Shown piece by piece: positions 36,733 to 45,200 of a stretch of DNA of 64,000 nucleotides (positions are counted from its first letter, which is position 1; each line of letters opens with the position of its first letter). The notes beneath the pieces were generated by a model, which was not told the DNA's origin, searched no databases, and saw only the letters and a program-made list of their open reading frames with translations. The stretch spans positions 1 to 64,000 of the forward strand of contig JAUIDE010000009.1 of the NCBI GenBank assembly GCA_030429105.1, written 5' to 3'. The DNA is from Alphaproteobacteria bacterium. Lineage in GTDB: Bacteria; Pseudomonadota; Alphaproteobacteria; Rhodobacterales; Rhodobacteraceae. A program made the translations under genes and the position numbers.

Positions 36733-37282
36733 GGGCGAGCGCCGCGCCCGCCGCCGCCGCCAGCCCGCCCAGCGCCCGCGCGCCGGCCCCCGAAAGCGCC
36801 CGCGCGAGCCCGATCCCCGCAAGATGCAGCCCCGCCGTCGCCAGCACGAAACCGGCGCCGAAGGCGAGCGCGCCGGCTCCGCCGATCTCCCCGCCATGCG
36901 CATGGCCGTGGAAGAGCGCGAAGAGCCCGGCGAGCCCCGCCGCGGCGGCGGGCGGCAGCTTCAGCGCCAGCGCGGCCACGAGGCCGAAGGCGACGATCGA
37001 GGCGAGGATCATCGGCTCCGCCGCCGGCAGCGGGACGCTCGCGAGCGACAGCGCATAGCCCGCGACCATCGCGAGGACGAAGGCCGCCGGCGCCGCCAGC
37101 GCGGCCCGCCCGCCGATCATCCCCGCCCAGAGGCCGACGACCGTCATCGCCAGAACGTGGTCGAGCCCGAAGAGCGGATGCGTCGCCCCGGCCATGAAGG
37201 AGCCGTATTCGCCATGCGGCAGATGCGCGAAAGCGGGCGAGGCGAGAAGGATCAGGGGCAGGGCGAGGGCGGCGCGGTTCAT
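36725..37282 (-). CDS. HupE/UreJ-family membrane protein
   Basis: A 185-residue protein with a signal peptide ending ASPAFAH, then the family motif GLDHVLAMTVVGLWAG (about 51-66) and ALFHGHAHG (about 136-144), both rich in histidine and typical of HupE/UreJ nickel or cobalt permeases. About six hydrophobic segments follow the signal. No hydrogenase or urease genes are in the window, so the metal and partner are unknown. The ATG at 37282 starts the signal peptide; a longer frame upstream is not supported. Confidence 0.88.
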
Positions 37283-37366
37283 GTCTGTCTCCGGGTTGTC
37301 ACGGAGAGAGAGAACCACGCGGCGCCTCATGCGGCAAATGGATTTCGCAGATGCGAAACCGATTGC

Positions 37367-37999
37367 TCAGCCCTTCGCCCGCACCCCGCGGAAGACGAGC
37401 CGGAGCACGCCCTCGAATTCCGGCTTGATCGTGGACTTGTCCCGCCATTCGGCGAGGCATTGCGGCACCTGGAAGGCCTTCAGGCAATGCATGAGGTCGA
37501 CCGCCGTCTCCGGCAGGGGCGCCGGCTCGAACGCGCCCGCCGCCATGCCCCGCGCCAGTTCCGCCTCGACCTGCGCCCGTTTCCAGCCGATATGCCGCTC
37601 CAGCACATGGCGCGGCCCGTCCTCTCCGCAGAGGAACTCGCACAGCTCCATGATCTTTGGCGCGCCCGCCATCATCTCCAGCATGGCGGCGAGCCCGGCG
37701 CGGAACATGGCGCAGATGCGCGCCTCCGGCGCCGTCTCCGGCTCCATCGCGGCCGCCATCGAGGCTTCGGAACAGCGGAAGAAGCGCTCGATCACCGCCT
37801 CCCCGATCGCCTGCTTGTTGCGGTAGTAGCGATAGAGATTGCCGGGGGACATGCCGGCCCGCTCCGCGATGTCGGCCATCGACGTCTTGGAGAAGCCGTA
37901 ATGGGAGAAGAGGTCCTCCGCGTGGCGCAGGATTTCGGCGCGCGTCTCGTCCGAATGGTCGGCCGGGCGATGTTCCGCCAATGTCACGGTCAGCGTCAT
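37367..37999 (-). CDS. TetR-family repressor
   Basis: A 210-residue regulator. The N-terminal helix-turn-helix covers residues about 18-63, with GFSKTSMADIAERAGMSPG and NLYRYYRNKQAI as the recognition part. The C-terminal ligand domain belongs to no subgroup I can name with certainty. It is the last gene of a three-gene operon: seven bases separate it from the beta-barrel gene. The probable operator is the inverted repeat at 42479-42512, in front of the first gene. Confidence 0.88.
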   Translation of the reverse strand: MTLTVTLAEHRPADHSDETRAEILRHAEDLFSHYGFSKTSMADIAERAGMSPGNLYRYYRNKQAIGEAVIERFFRCSEASMAAAMEPETAPEARICAMFRAGLAAMLEMMAGAPKIMELCEFLCGEDGPRHVLERHIGWKRAQVEAELARGMAAGAFEPAPLPETAVDLMHCLKAFQVPQCLAEWRDKSTIKPEFEGVLRLVFRGVRAKG

Positions 38000-38006
38000 T
38001 CCTCCC

Positions 38007-39326
38007 TCACCAGAAATACGCCAGTTTCATGCGAATGAAACTGTCGTCGCGAAGGTCCGAGGCGAGCGGGTCATCTCCGCTGTTCACGAAGAGCACCCCT
38101 TCGAGCGAGGCGATCCAACCGTCCGTCACCCGCGTCTCCGCCTCGAGCCGGATCGAGGCCGCGCCGAATTCGTGGTCGATGGCGGAGGTGAGTAGGAAGG
38201 ACGTGTCCGCGATGTCGTTTAGCGCGAGACGGGCGCCGAGGATCACGTCGTTCTGGAAGATCGTCGTGGCGTTCCGGCCGCGGCTGTCGATGGAATATTC
38301 GGCTATGAGGCCGAGATCGGCGTTCTCCAAGAAACCCGTCCCCTCCCCGACGCCGAAGAGCGTGTGTTCGAGTCCGCCCGTCGCGCCGACGAAGGCGCGC
38401 TCGCGCCCGCGGAGATCCTCCTGCCCGTCGCGCCAGATCGCCTCCGCCTTCCAGAGCGTCGCGCCGCTCGTGTACTGGCCGTCGAAGCCGAACTGCGTGA
38501 TCGTCTCGTAGACCGGGACGAGCCGGGTCGGCGCCGGGCCCGCGGGCGTCGCGACGAAGCCGCCGGGGCGCAAGGTCGGGTCCCGCGCAACGCCGTTGAA
38601 GGCGGAAAGGCCGATATCCGCCCCGCCGAACACGCCGGCGAAGCGCGCGGCGAAGGAGGGCGCCCAGCGCCCGCCGTCCCTCTCGATCACCCGCGCATCC
38701 TCATCGACGACGAGCGCGGAGCGGAGCCGCCCCTCTTGCCCCGGAAAGGTCCGGGTGCGGACGTAGGGAAGATAGAAGACGGAGAATTCCCCGATCTCCG
38801 TGAGGCGGGAGACGCGAACCATCGGCTGGCCGAGATTGTCCTCGTCGTCGATATCCTCCACCGCGTCGGTCTGGTTGATGATGTCGACGAGGTGGTTGGC
38901 CTCCGTCTTGCCCCAGAACACGCGGTCGAGGCCGACCGTCGCCTCCCAGTCGCCGCTCCGGAAGTCGAACTTCGCCTCGCGGATGTCGTAATGGCTCCGG
39001 TCGTCATCCGCCGCGGCGGCGCGGGCGAAGGGCGTGAAGGTGAATTCGAGGTCTCCGTCCAGCCATTCCGCCCGGATCGTCGGCTCGATGGCGACGGAGA
39101 GGTCGTGCCGCCGCTGCCCGGCGAAGCGCGGGCCCTCGCCGAAGAGCGTCGCCTCGCCCTCGATCTTGCCGAAGAACTCCGCGTATTCGGGCGTGAAGGG
39201 CCCGAAATCCGCCTCCTCCGCCCGCGCCTCGCAGGGCGACAGCCCGGCGAAAACGAGCGCGGCGAGAGAAAGGGCGGCGCCGGCGCCGAAGCGCTCAGCG
39301 CGCCATGCGGTCGAGACGCTGCGCAT
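38007..39326 (-). CDS. outer-membrane beta-barrel protein
   Basis: A 439-residue protein with a signal peptide (AALSLAALVFAGLSPCEARA, cleavage before EEAD) and alternating aromatic and polar residues throughout, ending in the terminal aromatic KLAYFW typical of porin-like barrels. The middle segment FDFRSGDWEATVGLDRVFWG recalls the DUF1302-like alginate/phenol porins that accompany MMPL exporters. Its ATG at 39326 lies 32 bases inside the 3' end of the MMPL gene, and an AAGGGGA is upstream. It probably forms the outer-membrane part of a lipid or hydrophobe export path. Confidence 0.83.
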   Translation of the reverse strand: MRSVSTAWRAERFGAGAALSLAALVFAGLSPCEARAEEADFGPFTPEYAEFFGKIEGEATLFGEGPRFAGQRRHDLSVAIEPTIRAEWLDGDLEFTFTPFARAAAADDDRSHYDIREAKFDFRSGDWEATVGLDRVFWGKTEANHLVDIINQTDAVEDIDDEDNLGQPMVRVSRLTEIGEFSVFYLPYVRTRTFPGQEGRLRSALVVDEDARVIERDGGRWAPSFAARFAGVFGGADIGLSAFNGVARDPTLRPGGFVATPAGPAPTRLVPVYETITQFGFDGQYTSGATLWKAEAIWRDGQEDLRGRERAFVGATGGLEHTLFGVGEGTGFLENADLGLIAEYSIDSRGRNATTIFQNDVILGARLALNDIADTSFLLTSAIDHEFGAASIRLEAETRVTDGWIASLEGVLFVNSGDDPLASDLRDDSFIRMKLAYFW

Positions 39327-42300
39327 CGAAATCCCCTTCCTCGAGCCCGGCGTTGAAGACGTAGTCGGTCCAGACCAGTTCGGTGCTCTTGCCCGTCTGC
39401 CGGTTTTCCATGCGGATCGTGTCGGGCCGCCAGAACTTGCCGAGATATTGCTGGTAGCCGCCGAAGGTCATCACTTTCTCGAACTCGCCGCGGCGGTTGT
39501 AGAACTCGACCTGGTCGAGCCGGTACTCCGCCTGGTCGATCCAGACGATGGTCTTCGAATAGCCGGACTTCGAGTTCTTCGGCGTCCGCTCGGAGACATA
39601 GCAGGTCCCGCCCAGATTGGGGCAGGGCTCGTCCCTCAGCCACTTGTAGTCATAGTCGTCAACCTCCTGCCCGCCGAGATCCTCGTAGGAAAACTCGGAG
39701 GAGACGAACTTGCCGGTCCTGTTGGAGGAGGAGATGCGCTTCACCCGCTTCACCGCGGGGAGGTAGAGCCACTGGTCGTCATCCGCCGGCTCGATATTGG
39801 CGTGGGTGAGGAGGCCGGTCCCCTTCACGTCGCGCGGCTCGTCGAAGACGATGACGGAGAGGTCTCCGACGCCGCCTTCGGGGCGCTCCTTGATCATGTT
39901 GCGGAAGACGCGGGTCGAGCTCTGGCCCTGGCTGTCGCGCAGGATCATCTGGCCCTGCACCGTGTAGTCGCCGAAGCCGAGGTCCCGCCGGTCCGCCTCC
40001 ATGGCGATGGCGAGGCCCTTTTCCTCCGGGGTCTCGGCCATCACGTCCTTCGCGAAGGCGACGAGGCCGAGGCCGATCAGGCCGGCGGCGACGAGGGCGG
40101 GGGCGGGAGCGGGAATGCGCATGGGCGTTCTCCTCTGGTCGAGCTGGATCAGGAGCGCCGGCAGCAGCAGGAAATCCGCCACGAGCGCGATGGTGATGGT
40201 GATGGCGGTGAGCTTGGCGAGGTCGCCGTTCACCGCGAAGCCGGATTGCGCGAGGACGCCGAACCCGGCGACAAGCCCCGCAGTGGTGACGAAGAGCGCC
40301 ATGCCGACCTTCGAGAAGGCGTAGCGCACCGAATCCTCGGCCGTTTTCCCCTCTTTCCGCGCCTTCGCGTATTTCGAGAGGAAGTGCACCGTGTCGTCCA
40401 CCACGATGCCGAGCGTCGCTGCGAGGACGACCGCGATGGCGAGCGTGACGGCGCCGACACCGTAGCCCCAGAGCCCGAAACCGACGACGGCGGGCAGCAC
40501 ATTCGGGATGAGCGAGATGAGGCCGATCCTGATGTCTCTCAGCGCCAGCATGATGACGGCGGAGATCAGGACGAGGGCGATGGCCGTGCCCGTCAGCATC
40601 GCCCGCGTGTCGCGATAGGAGATGAGGTTGAAGACATGGACGATCCCGGTCGGCGCCGCGGTGAGCGACTGGCCGCCATTCGCTGCGAGCCATGCCTCGG
40701 CCCTGCCGGTCAGATCCCTCATGTCGGAGGTCGTCACGTCCCGCATGTTGAAAGTGACGCGCATGAACTGGCGGGAGACGTCGATCTGGTCCGTCAGGTC
40801 CATGCCGTAGCCGATGGAGAGCTCGTAGAGGAAGAGATATTGCGCCGCCTCGTCCGCATCTTCCGGGATTCGCATGTAGCCCGGATCGTCCGCGTGCATG
40901 TTCATGTTGAGCCGCTTCACCGTGTCGGTGAGCGTGCGGACGTTGACGACCTCCGGCTGCGCGCGGAGCCATTCGGCGAAGCCGTCCACCGTCTTCAGGA
41001 AGGCGGGGTCGTTGATGCCCTGCTCGCGCCCGCTGTCGACCTTGAATTCGAGCTGGTATAGGCCGGCGAGGCGCTCCTCCGCATAGTCGGTGTCGCGCCG
41101 GAACTCGTAGCTCTCGTCGAAGTATTCGACGAAATTGTCCTCCAGCTTAAGCTGGCTGACGCCGGCCGCCGCCGCAGCGACGACGACGATTCCACCGAGC
41201 AGGATCGGGCGGCGGCGCGCGATCACGAATTCGGCGATCCGGTCCATCGCCAGCCCCGCAGCCGGTCGCGCCGTCTGCCGCCGGAAGGGCAGGATGGCGA
41301 CGAGCGCGGGGAGGAGCGTGAGCGTGTAGATCATCGCCGCCAGCACGCCGAAGCCGGTGATGTTGCCGAGCTGCCGGAACGGCGGAGAGATCGAGAAGTT
41401 GAGCGAAAAGAAGCCTATGGCGGTCGTCACGCAGGCGACGACGATGGGGCCCATATGCTCCGTCAGCGCGCGGCGCGCCCATTCCTTCCGGTCTTCCGTA
41501 TCCACCATGTGCTGGCGAACCGAGACGAGGATGTGGACGGCGGAGGCGACCGCGAGCGTCATCACATATAGCGGCGCCAGCACGGTGACGGAATTGAGCT
41601 GCACCCCCATCCAGCCGAGCGCGCCAAGGCCGCCGAGCGCGGAGAGAATGATGATGAGAAGGACGCTCGCCACGCCGAAGAAGGAGCGGAGCGCGAGCCC
41701 GACGATGAGGAGAATCGCCGCGAACATCAGCGGCGTGAGCGAGGAGGCGTCCTTCTGCCCCGAATCGGCGAATTGCTGGTTGAGCGCGACGGAGCCGGTC
41801 AACCGGAGGTCGATGCCGGGATTGGCGGCCTCGACCCGATCAATCAGCGCCCGCGCCTCGTTGTAGATCTTCGGCCCCTCGACCTCCGGGTTCACGCTGG
41901 GAAGGGTGAAGAGCACCTGCACCTGGGTGATCGAGGCCGCCGGATCGATCATCGAGTTCCGGAGTTCGACGCGGGAGAGGGCGATCTCCTGCGCCTCCGC
42001 CGCCTCCTCCGGCGTGACGTTCGCCGGGTCCTCGACGAGGTCGCGGACGATCATCTCGTCGCCCTCGGCGTAGGTATGCTGGAAATTCGTGATCGAGTTG
42101 ACCCGGCGCACGAAGGGCAGGCGCCACATGTCCTCCGTCATCTGGCCAATCAGGGCGAGCGTCTGGGGCGTGAAGACCTTGCCGTCGAGCGGCTCCACGA
42201 GGAAGACGAGGTTGTCGTCCTTCGAGAACATGGCCTCGAAGGCGTCCAGCCTCTGCCGGTCCGGATTCTCGGGGGCGAAGAAGATGCGCGCGTCAGGGTC

Positions 42301-42444
42301 GATCGGCACGATCCGGTCCAGCCGGGCGACCGAGAGGGCCGCGAGGATCACCGTGAGCGCCAGCCAGGCCCAGCGCCATCGGACGATGAAGGTTGCGATC
42401 CGGGCGCTCGCGCCGCCCTGTTGCTCAACGCCGTCTTTCGCCAT
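39295..42444 (-). CDS. MMPL/RND exporter fused to an outer-membrane lipoprotein-sorting (LolA-like) domain
   Basis: A 1049-residue protein. Residues about 1-774 form an RND/MMPL transporter with two periplasmic loops and two sets of six spans, including VLLIIILSALGGLGALGW and, in the second half, GIVVDDTVHFLSKYAKARK. Around residue 775 the sequence switches without a stop to M-R-I-P, a hydrophobic segment and VMAET, which looks like a complete signal peptide. Then comes a LolA-like domain of the outer membrane lipoprotein-sorting family (YLPAVKRVKRISSSN, TYYVSERTP-like region and a final WTDYVFN). These parts are normally two neighbouring genes. GAGGAG seven bases before the ATG at 40122 suggests a second start. 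GGAGG before the ATG at 42444 supports the main start. Confidence 0.88.
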   Translation of the reverse strand: MAKDGVEQQGGASARIATFIVRWRWAWLALTVILAALSVARLDRIVPIDPDARIFFAPENPDRQRLDAFEAMFSKDDNLVFLVEPLDGKVFTPQTLALIGQMTEDMWRLPFVRRVNSITNFQHTYAEGDEMIVRDLVEDPANVTPEEAAEAQEIALSRVELRNSMIDPAASITQVQVLFTLPSVNPEVEGPKIYNEARALIDRVEAANPGIDLRLTGSVALNQQFADSGQKDASSLTPLMFAAILLIVGLALRSFFGVASVLLIIILSALGGLGALGWMGVQLNSVTVLAPLYVMTLAVASAVHILVSVRQHMVDTEDRKEWARRALTEHMGPIVVACVTTAIGFFSLNFSISPPFRQLGNITGFGVLAAMIYTLTLLPALVAILPFRRQTARPAAGLAMDRIAEFVIARRRPILLGGIVVVAAAAAGVSQLKLEDNFVEYFDESYEFRRDTDYAEERLAGLYQLEFKVDSGREQGINDPAFLKTVDGFAEWLRAQPEVVNVRTLTDTVKRLNMNMHADDPGYMRIPEDADEAAQYLFLYELSIGYGMDLTDQIDVSRQFMRVTFNMRDVTTSDMRDLTGRAEAWLAANGGQSLTAAPTGIVHVFNLISYRDTRAMLTGTAIALVLISAVIMLALRDIRIGLISLIPNVLPAVVGFGLWGYGVGAVTLAIAVVLAATLGIVVDDTVHFLSKYAKARKEGKTAEDSVRYAFSKVGMALFVTTAGLVAGFGVLAQSGFAVNGDLAKLTAITITIALVADFLLLPALLIQLDQRRTPMRIPAPAPALVAAGLIGLGLVAFAKDVMAETPEEKGLAIAMEADRRDLGFGDYTVQGQMILRDSQGQSSTRVFRNMIKERPEGGVGDLSVIVFDEPRDVKGTGLLTHANIEPADDDQWLYLPAVKRVKRISSSNRTGKFVSSEFSYEDLGGQEVDDYDYKWLRDEPCPNLGGTCYVSERTPKNSKSGYSKTIVWIDQAEYRLDQVEFYNRRGEFEKVMTFGGYQQYLGKFWRPDTIRMENRQTGKSTELVWTDYVFNAGLEEGDFDAQRLDRMAR

Positions 42445-42478
42445 GCGCGGCCTCCGCCCGGTTTCGCCGCGGAATAGC

Positions 42479-42512
42479 GACGAATGAATTTTTTTGATAT
42501 TATTCAGTCGTC
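42479..42512. promoter_or_regulatory. inverted-repeat operator, probably for the TetR protein
   Basis: GACGAATGAAT (42479-42489) and ATTCAGTCGTC (42502-42512) are inverted copies with ten of eleven positions matching, around an AT-rich 12-base spacer. The site overlaps the candidate -10 box of the minus-strand promoter and lies in the divergent gap to the cytochrome gene. The TGAATGAAT-type core is common in TetR-family operators. Confidence 0.6.
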
Positions 42513-42524
42513 ACTTTCGTTCAA
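42497..42524 (-). promoter_or_regulatory. candidate promoter of the MMPL operon
   Basis: On the minus strand TTGAAC (42524-42519) and TAATAT (42502-42497) are 16 bases apart, about 50 bases before the MMPL start. The -10 box falls inside the inverted repeat, so bound repressor would cover it. Confidence 0.4.
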
Positions 42525-42660
42525 GGGCCAGGAGGAAATTTTACGGAAATGTCTCGAAACGCAGGGAAGGAGCCCGGCGCCGCGAATCTTTGAAACCCGC
42601 GGGCCGCCGATGGCGTAAATTGCCCGTGGGGCGCACCCACCCAGACAGGAAGGACACGCC

Positions 42661-43182
42661 ATGAACCGCCGCTTCGCTCTCGCCGCATTCGCCCTCCCCG
42701 CCGCGCTCGCCCTCGGCGCAGCCGCACTGGAGGATCGCAGCCTCGCCTTTCCCTCGGATTACCGGACCAGCTTCAGCAACTACCTGATTTCGGACCGATT
42801 GGGGCAGGAGGACCAGATCATGAATTTCTGGGCCAACGACATCGCCCGCAAGGCGGCGCAGGCGGGCGAGCCGCTGCCGGACGGATCCGTGCTCGTCGCG
42901 GAAATCTACAAGGCAAAGAAGGACGATTCGGGCGAGGTGATCGAATCGCAGCTCGGTCGCCGCATTGCGGGCGAGATGTCGGTCATCCTCGTGATGGAGC
43001 GGAAAGCGGGCTGGGCGGAGCAGTATCCGGACGATCTGAAGGTCGGCGGCTGGGAGTTCGAGGCCTTCAGCCCCACGGGCGAGAACCTGAACCGGGACAC
43101 GACGGCCTGCCGGGAATGCCATCAGCCGCTGGCGGACACGGAATACACCTGGTCCTATCCGCACATGGCCGGGCTGAACTGA
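42661..43182 (+). CDS. cytochrome P460-family protein
   Basis: A 173-residue exported c-type haem protein. A signal peptide (MNRRFALAAFALPAALALGA) is followed by a short beta-rich domain and a single haem site CRECH (residues about 149-153) near the C-terminus. The layout, with FPSDYRTSFSNYLI after the leader and the haem motif at the end, fits the cytochrome P460 family. P460 enzymes oxidise hydroxylamine-like compounds, but many relatives have other roles. AGGAAGGA precedes the ATG. It is divergent from the MMPL operon, and the shared gap holds the operator, so the TetR protein may also act on it. Confidence 0.78.
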   Translation: MNRRFALAAFALPAALALGAAALEDRSLAFPSDYRTSFSNYLISDRLGQEDQIMNFWANDIARKAAQAGEPLPDGSVLVAEIYKAKKDDSGEVIESQLGRRIAGEMSVILVMERKAGWAEQYPDDLKVGGWEFEAFSPTGENLNRDTTACRECHQPLADTEYTWSYPHMAGLN

Positions 43183-43225
43183 ACGCCGTGCGGCGCGCCC
43201 TTCGGGCGAGGGGCGCGCCGTTCTT

Positions 43226-43573
43226 TCATGCGGGCTCGTCTTTCTTCGCGACGGGCTCCGCGCCCGCCTCGGTCTGGAACGCCTCGCCCGCCGCCACGAG
43301 GCAGGCGACGCCGGTCGGCATGGCGACGATGATCGTCCAGCTCCCCGTCTCGCTGTTGGCGTAGGTCTCCATCACCTGCATGTTCTGCTGGAGCCCGACG
43401 GCGCGCCGCGTCTCGCCGTGCTTGTCGGCGAGCTGGGCGACGATCCGCTCCCGCGGGCCGCAGAACGCGCCCTGCTGCGCGGCGGCGGCGAGGCTGGAGG
43501 CGAGGAGGGCCGCGACGCAGGCGGCGGCCCCGAGGCTGGCTTTCTTCACGGCACGGGACAAGCGGATCTTCAT
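43226..43573 (-). CDS. exported hypothetical protein
   Basis: A 115-residue protein with a signal peptide (hydrophobic core AACVAALLASSLAAAAQ) and a small mature part with two cysteines (GAFCGPRERI near residue 36 and GVACLVAAGE near 90) that may pair. The pattern GSWTIIVAMPTGVACLV recalls a conserved family of small periplasmic proteins found in Rhodobacterales whose function I do not know. Its 3' end lies 43 bases from the convergent cytochrome gene. Confidence 0.75.
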   Translation of the reverse strand: MKIRLSRAVKKASLGAAACVAALLASSLAAAAQQGAFCGPRERIVAQLADKHGETRRAVGLQQNMQVMETYANSETGSWTIIVAMPTGVACLVAAGEAFQTEAGAEPVAKKDEPA

Positions 43574-43765
43574 GGGTCACGCCTTTCCGCGCGCGGCGGG
43601 TCTTCTCGCCTTTGGCCTGAGCCCGGCGCGCGCCTTCTCCGGTTGCTGAAGCGTCGGCCGGATTTTCCGGCTTTCGCGGCTCACTGGCGGCGCCTACTGG
43701 TCAACCCGCCTATCCGACAACGCTGCCACCGTGAGCCGAATAAATGGTGAATCGGGCGCGCGCTT

Positions 43766-44215
43766 TCACGTTTCGCGCAACGCCGCGGAGGGAACCCAGA
43801 CATAGCCGTCCGGATCGACCAGATGCGCCTCGCGGAGCCCGTGCGGCTTGTCCACTGCGCCGGAGAGGACGATGGCGCCGGCCGCGCGCGCCCGCGCCTC
43901 CGCCGCGTCGGGGTCGAGCCCGTAGAGCCTGAACTCCGCGCCGGCGCCCCGCGCTTCCACGCCCTCGAGCACGCCCCGCATCTCATGGTTGCGGTAGGAC
44001 CAGTCCGAATGGAGCTGCCATGTCGCGCCGAGGAGGGCGACGACGGCGAAATGCTCCTCGAAATAGACGACCCGGGCGGAGAGAACCTCCGCCGCGAACC
44101 GGGCCGCGCGCTCCACATCCGCGACAAGGAGGTTGAGCCCCAGCCCCGCCGGCAGCGCCCGGCCGAACGCCATCGGGTCGGGCCGCCCTGCGCCCTTTTC
44201 CGGCAGGTCCGTCAT
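43766..44215 (-). CDS. VOC-family (glyoxalase-like) protein
   Basis: A 149-residue protein with the two beta-alpha-beta-beta-beta units of the vicinal oxygen chelate fold: LGLNLLVADVERAARFAAEV (about 25-44) and EFRLYGLDPDAAEARARAAG (about 94-113), ending DPDGYVWVPS. Candidate metal ligands are His (TWQLHSDW), His (NHEMRG), and the final region; not all three usual positions are clear, so catalysis is uncertain. The ATG at 44215 gives a normal length. Confidence 0.77.
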   Translation of the reverse strand: MTDLPEKGAGRPDPMAFGRALPAGLGLNLLVADVERAARFAAEVLSARVVYFEEHFAVVALLGATWQLHSDWSYRNHEMRGVLEGVEARGAGAEFRLYGLDPDAAEARARAAGAIVLSGAVDKPHGLREAHLVDPDGYVWVPSAALRET

Positions 44216-44288
44216 CGCCCCCGCTCCCTTTCGCCGCGCACGGCTCGCAGTCTTTCCGGAGCGCGCCGGGCCTGTCCAGCCTGCGGCC

Positions 44289-45107
44289 TCACTCCGCGGC
44301 CCTCCCCTCGAACCAGTCGAGCGCCAGCGCCACCCAGCCTTCCGGGATGCGATGGCCGCCGGGATGGAGTCCGAGGGCGAGCCGCGCGCCCGCGGCGCAG
44401 CCCTCCCACGAACGCAGCAGAAAGGGGCTGGAGGCCACGTATCGGTCCGGATCGTCCTTCGGGCAGCGGAGCGCGGCGCGGAGGAGGGCGAGCCCGGCGA
44501 AGAGGTCGCCCTGCGTGATTCGCCCGCCGGCGACGGAGCGGCCTTCGAGCGGCACGACCTCGTCCGCCCAGCCGTGGACATGGAAGAGGGAGACGGGCCC
44601 GGCGCAGGCCTCCGGCAGCGGGCGCCAGAGGAGGCCCGCGACCGGCGCATAGGCAGCGAAGACTTCGGGCGCGTCGCAGGCGACTCGCCAGGCCATCATT
44701 CCGCCGCCGGAAAACCCGGCTAGGAGCATGCGCCCGCGGTCGAGCGCGAATCGCGCGGCGGCGTCCTCCGCCACGGCGGAGAGAAAGGCGACGTCGTCGC
44801 GCCGCTCCGGGCTCGCGAAGCTGTTCCAGGCGCCGCCCTTGTCGCCCTCCTCCCGCGGCGCGCCCTGCGGGGCGAGGACGGCGTAGCCGCGCCCGAGCGC
44901 GGCCTCCACCAGGACCCGGTCGCGGAGCATTCCGGCGCCCGTGCCGCCATAGCCGTGGAGGAGGATCAGCGCAGGATGCGGGCCGGCGCCGGGCGGGACT
45001 TCCGCCAGATAGGCGCCGTCGCCAGCCTCGCAGGGCGTCTCCGCGCCGCAGGCTTCGGCGGCGAGGGGCATGAGCAGGAAAAGGAGGAGCACGCGGAGAA
45101 GGATCAT
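44289..45107 (-). CDS. alpha/beta hydrolase, exported esterase-like
   Basis: A 272-residue hydrolase of the polyhydroxybutyrate-depolymerase/feruloyl-esterase-like group. A signal peptide (MILLRVLLLFLLMPLAAEAC) precedes the oxyanion segment LILLHGYGGTG (about 47-57). The nucleophile elbow is GFSGGGMMAW (about 128-137), an acid is in HGWADEVVP, and the catalytic His is in LHPGGHRIP. Probable substrate is a polymer-linked or small ester. The ATG at 45107 was chosen for the signal peptide; no strong ribosome binding site is visible. It is divergent from the caspase-like gene. Confidence 0.82.
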   Translation of the reverse strand: MILLRVLLLFLLMPLAAEACGAETPCEAGDGAYLAEVPPGAGPHPALILLHGYGGTGAGMLRDRVLVEAALGRGYAVLAPQGAPREEGDKGGAWNSFASPERRDDVAFLSAVAEDAAARFALDRGRMLLAGFSGGGMMAWRVACDAPEVFAAYAPVAGLLWRPLPEACAGPVSLFHVHGWADEVVPLEGRSVAGGRITQGDLFAGLALLRAALRCPKDDPDRYVASSPFLLRSWEGCAAGARLALGLHPGGHRIPEGWVALALDWFEGRAAE

Positions 45108-45200
45108 TGCGGGACCATGCCCGAGCATGGATGCGCGATCCATCACGTTCGCGCCCGACCCGGCCTTGGCGGCGCAGCGTAGGGCTGGCACTCTCGCCTT

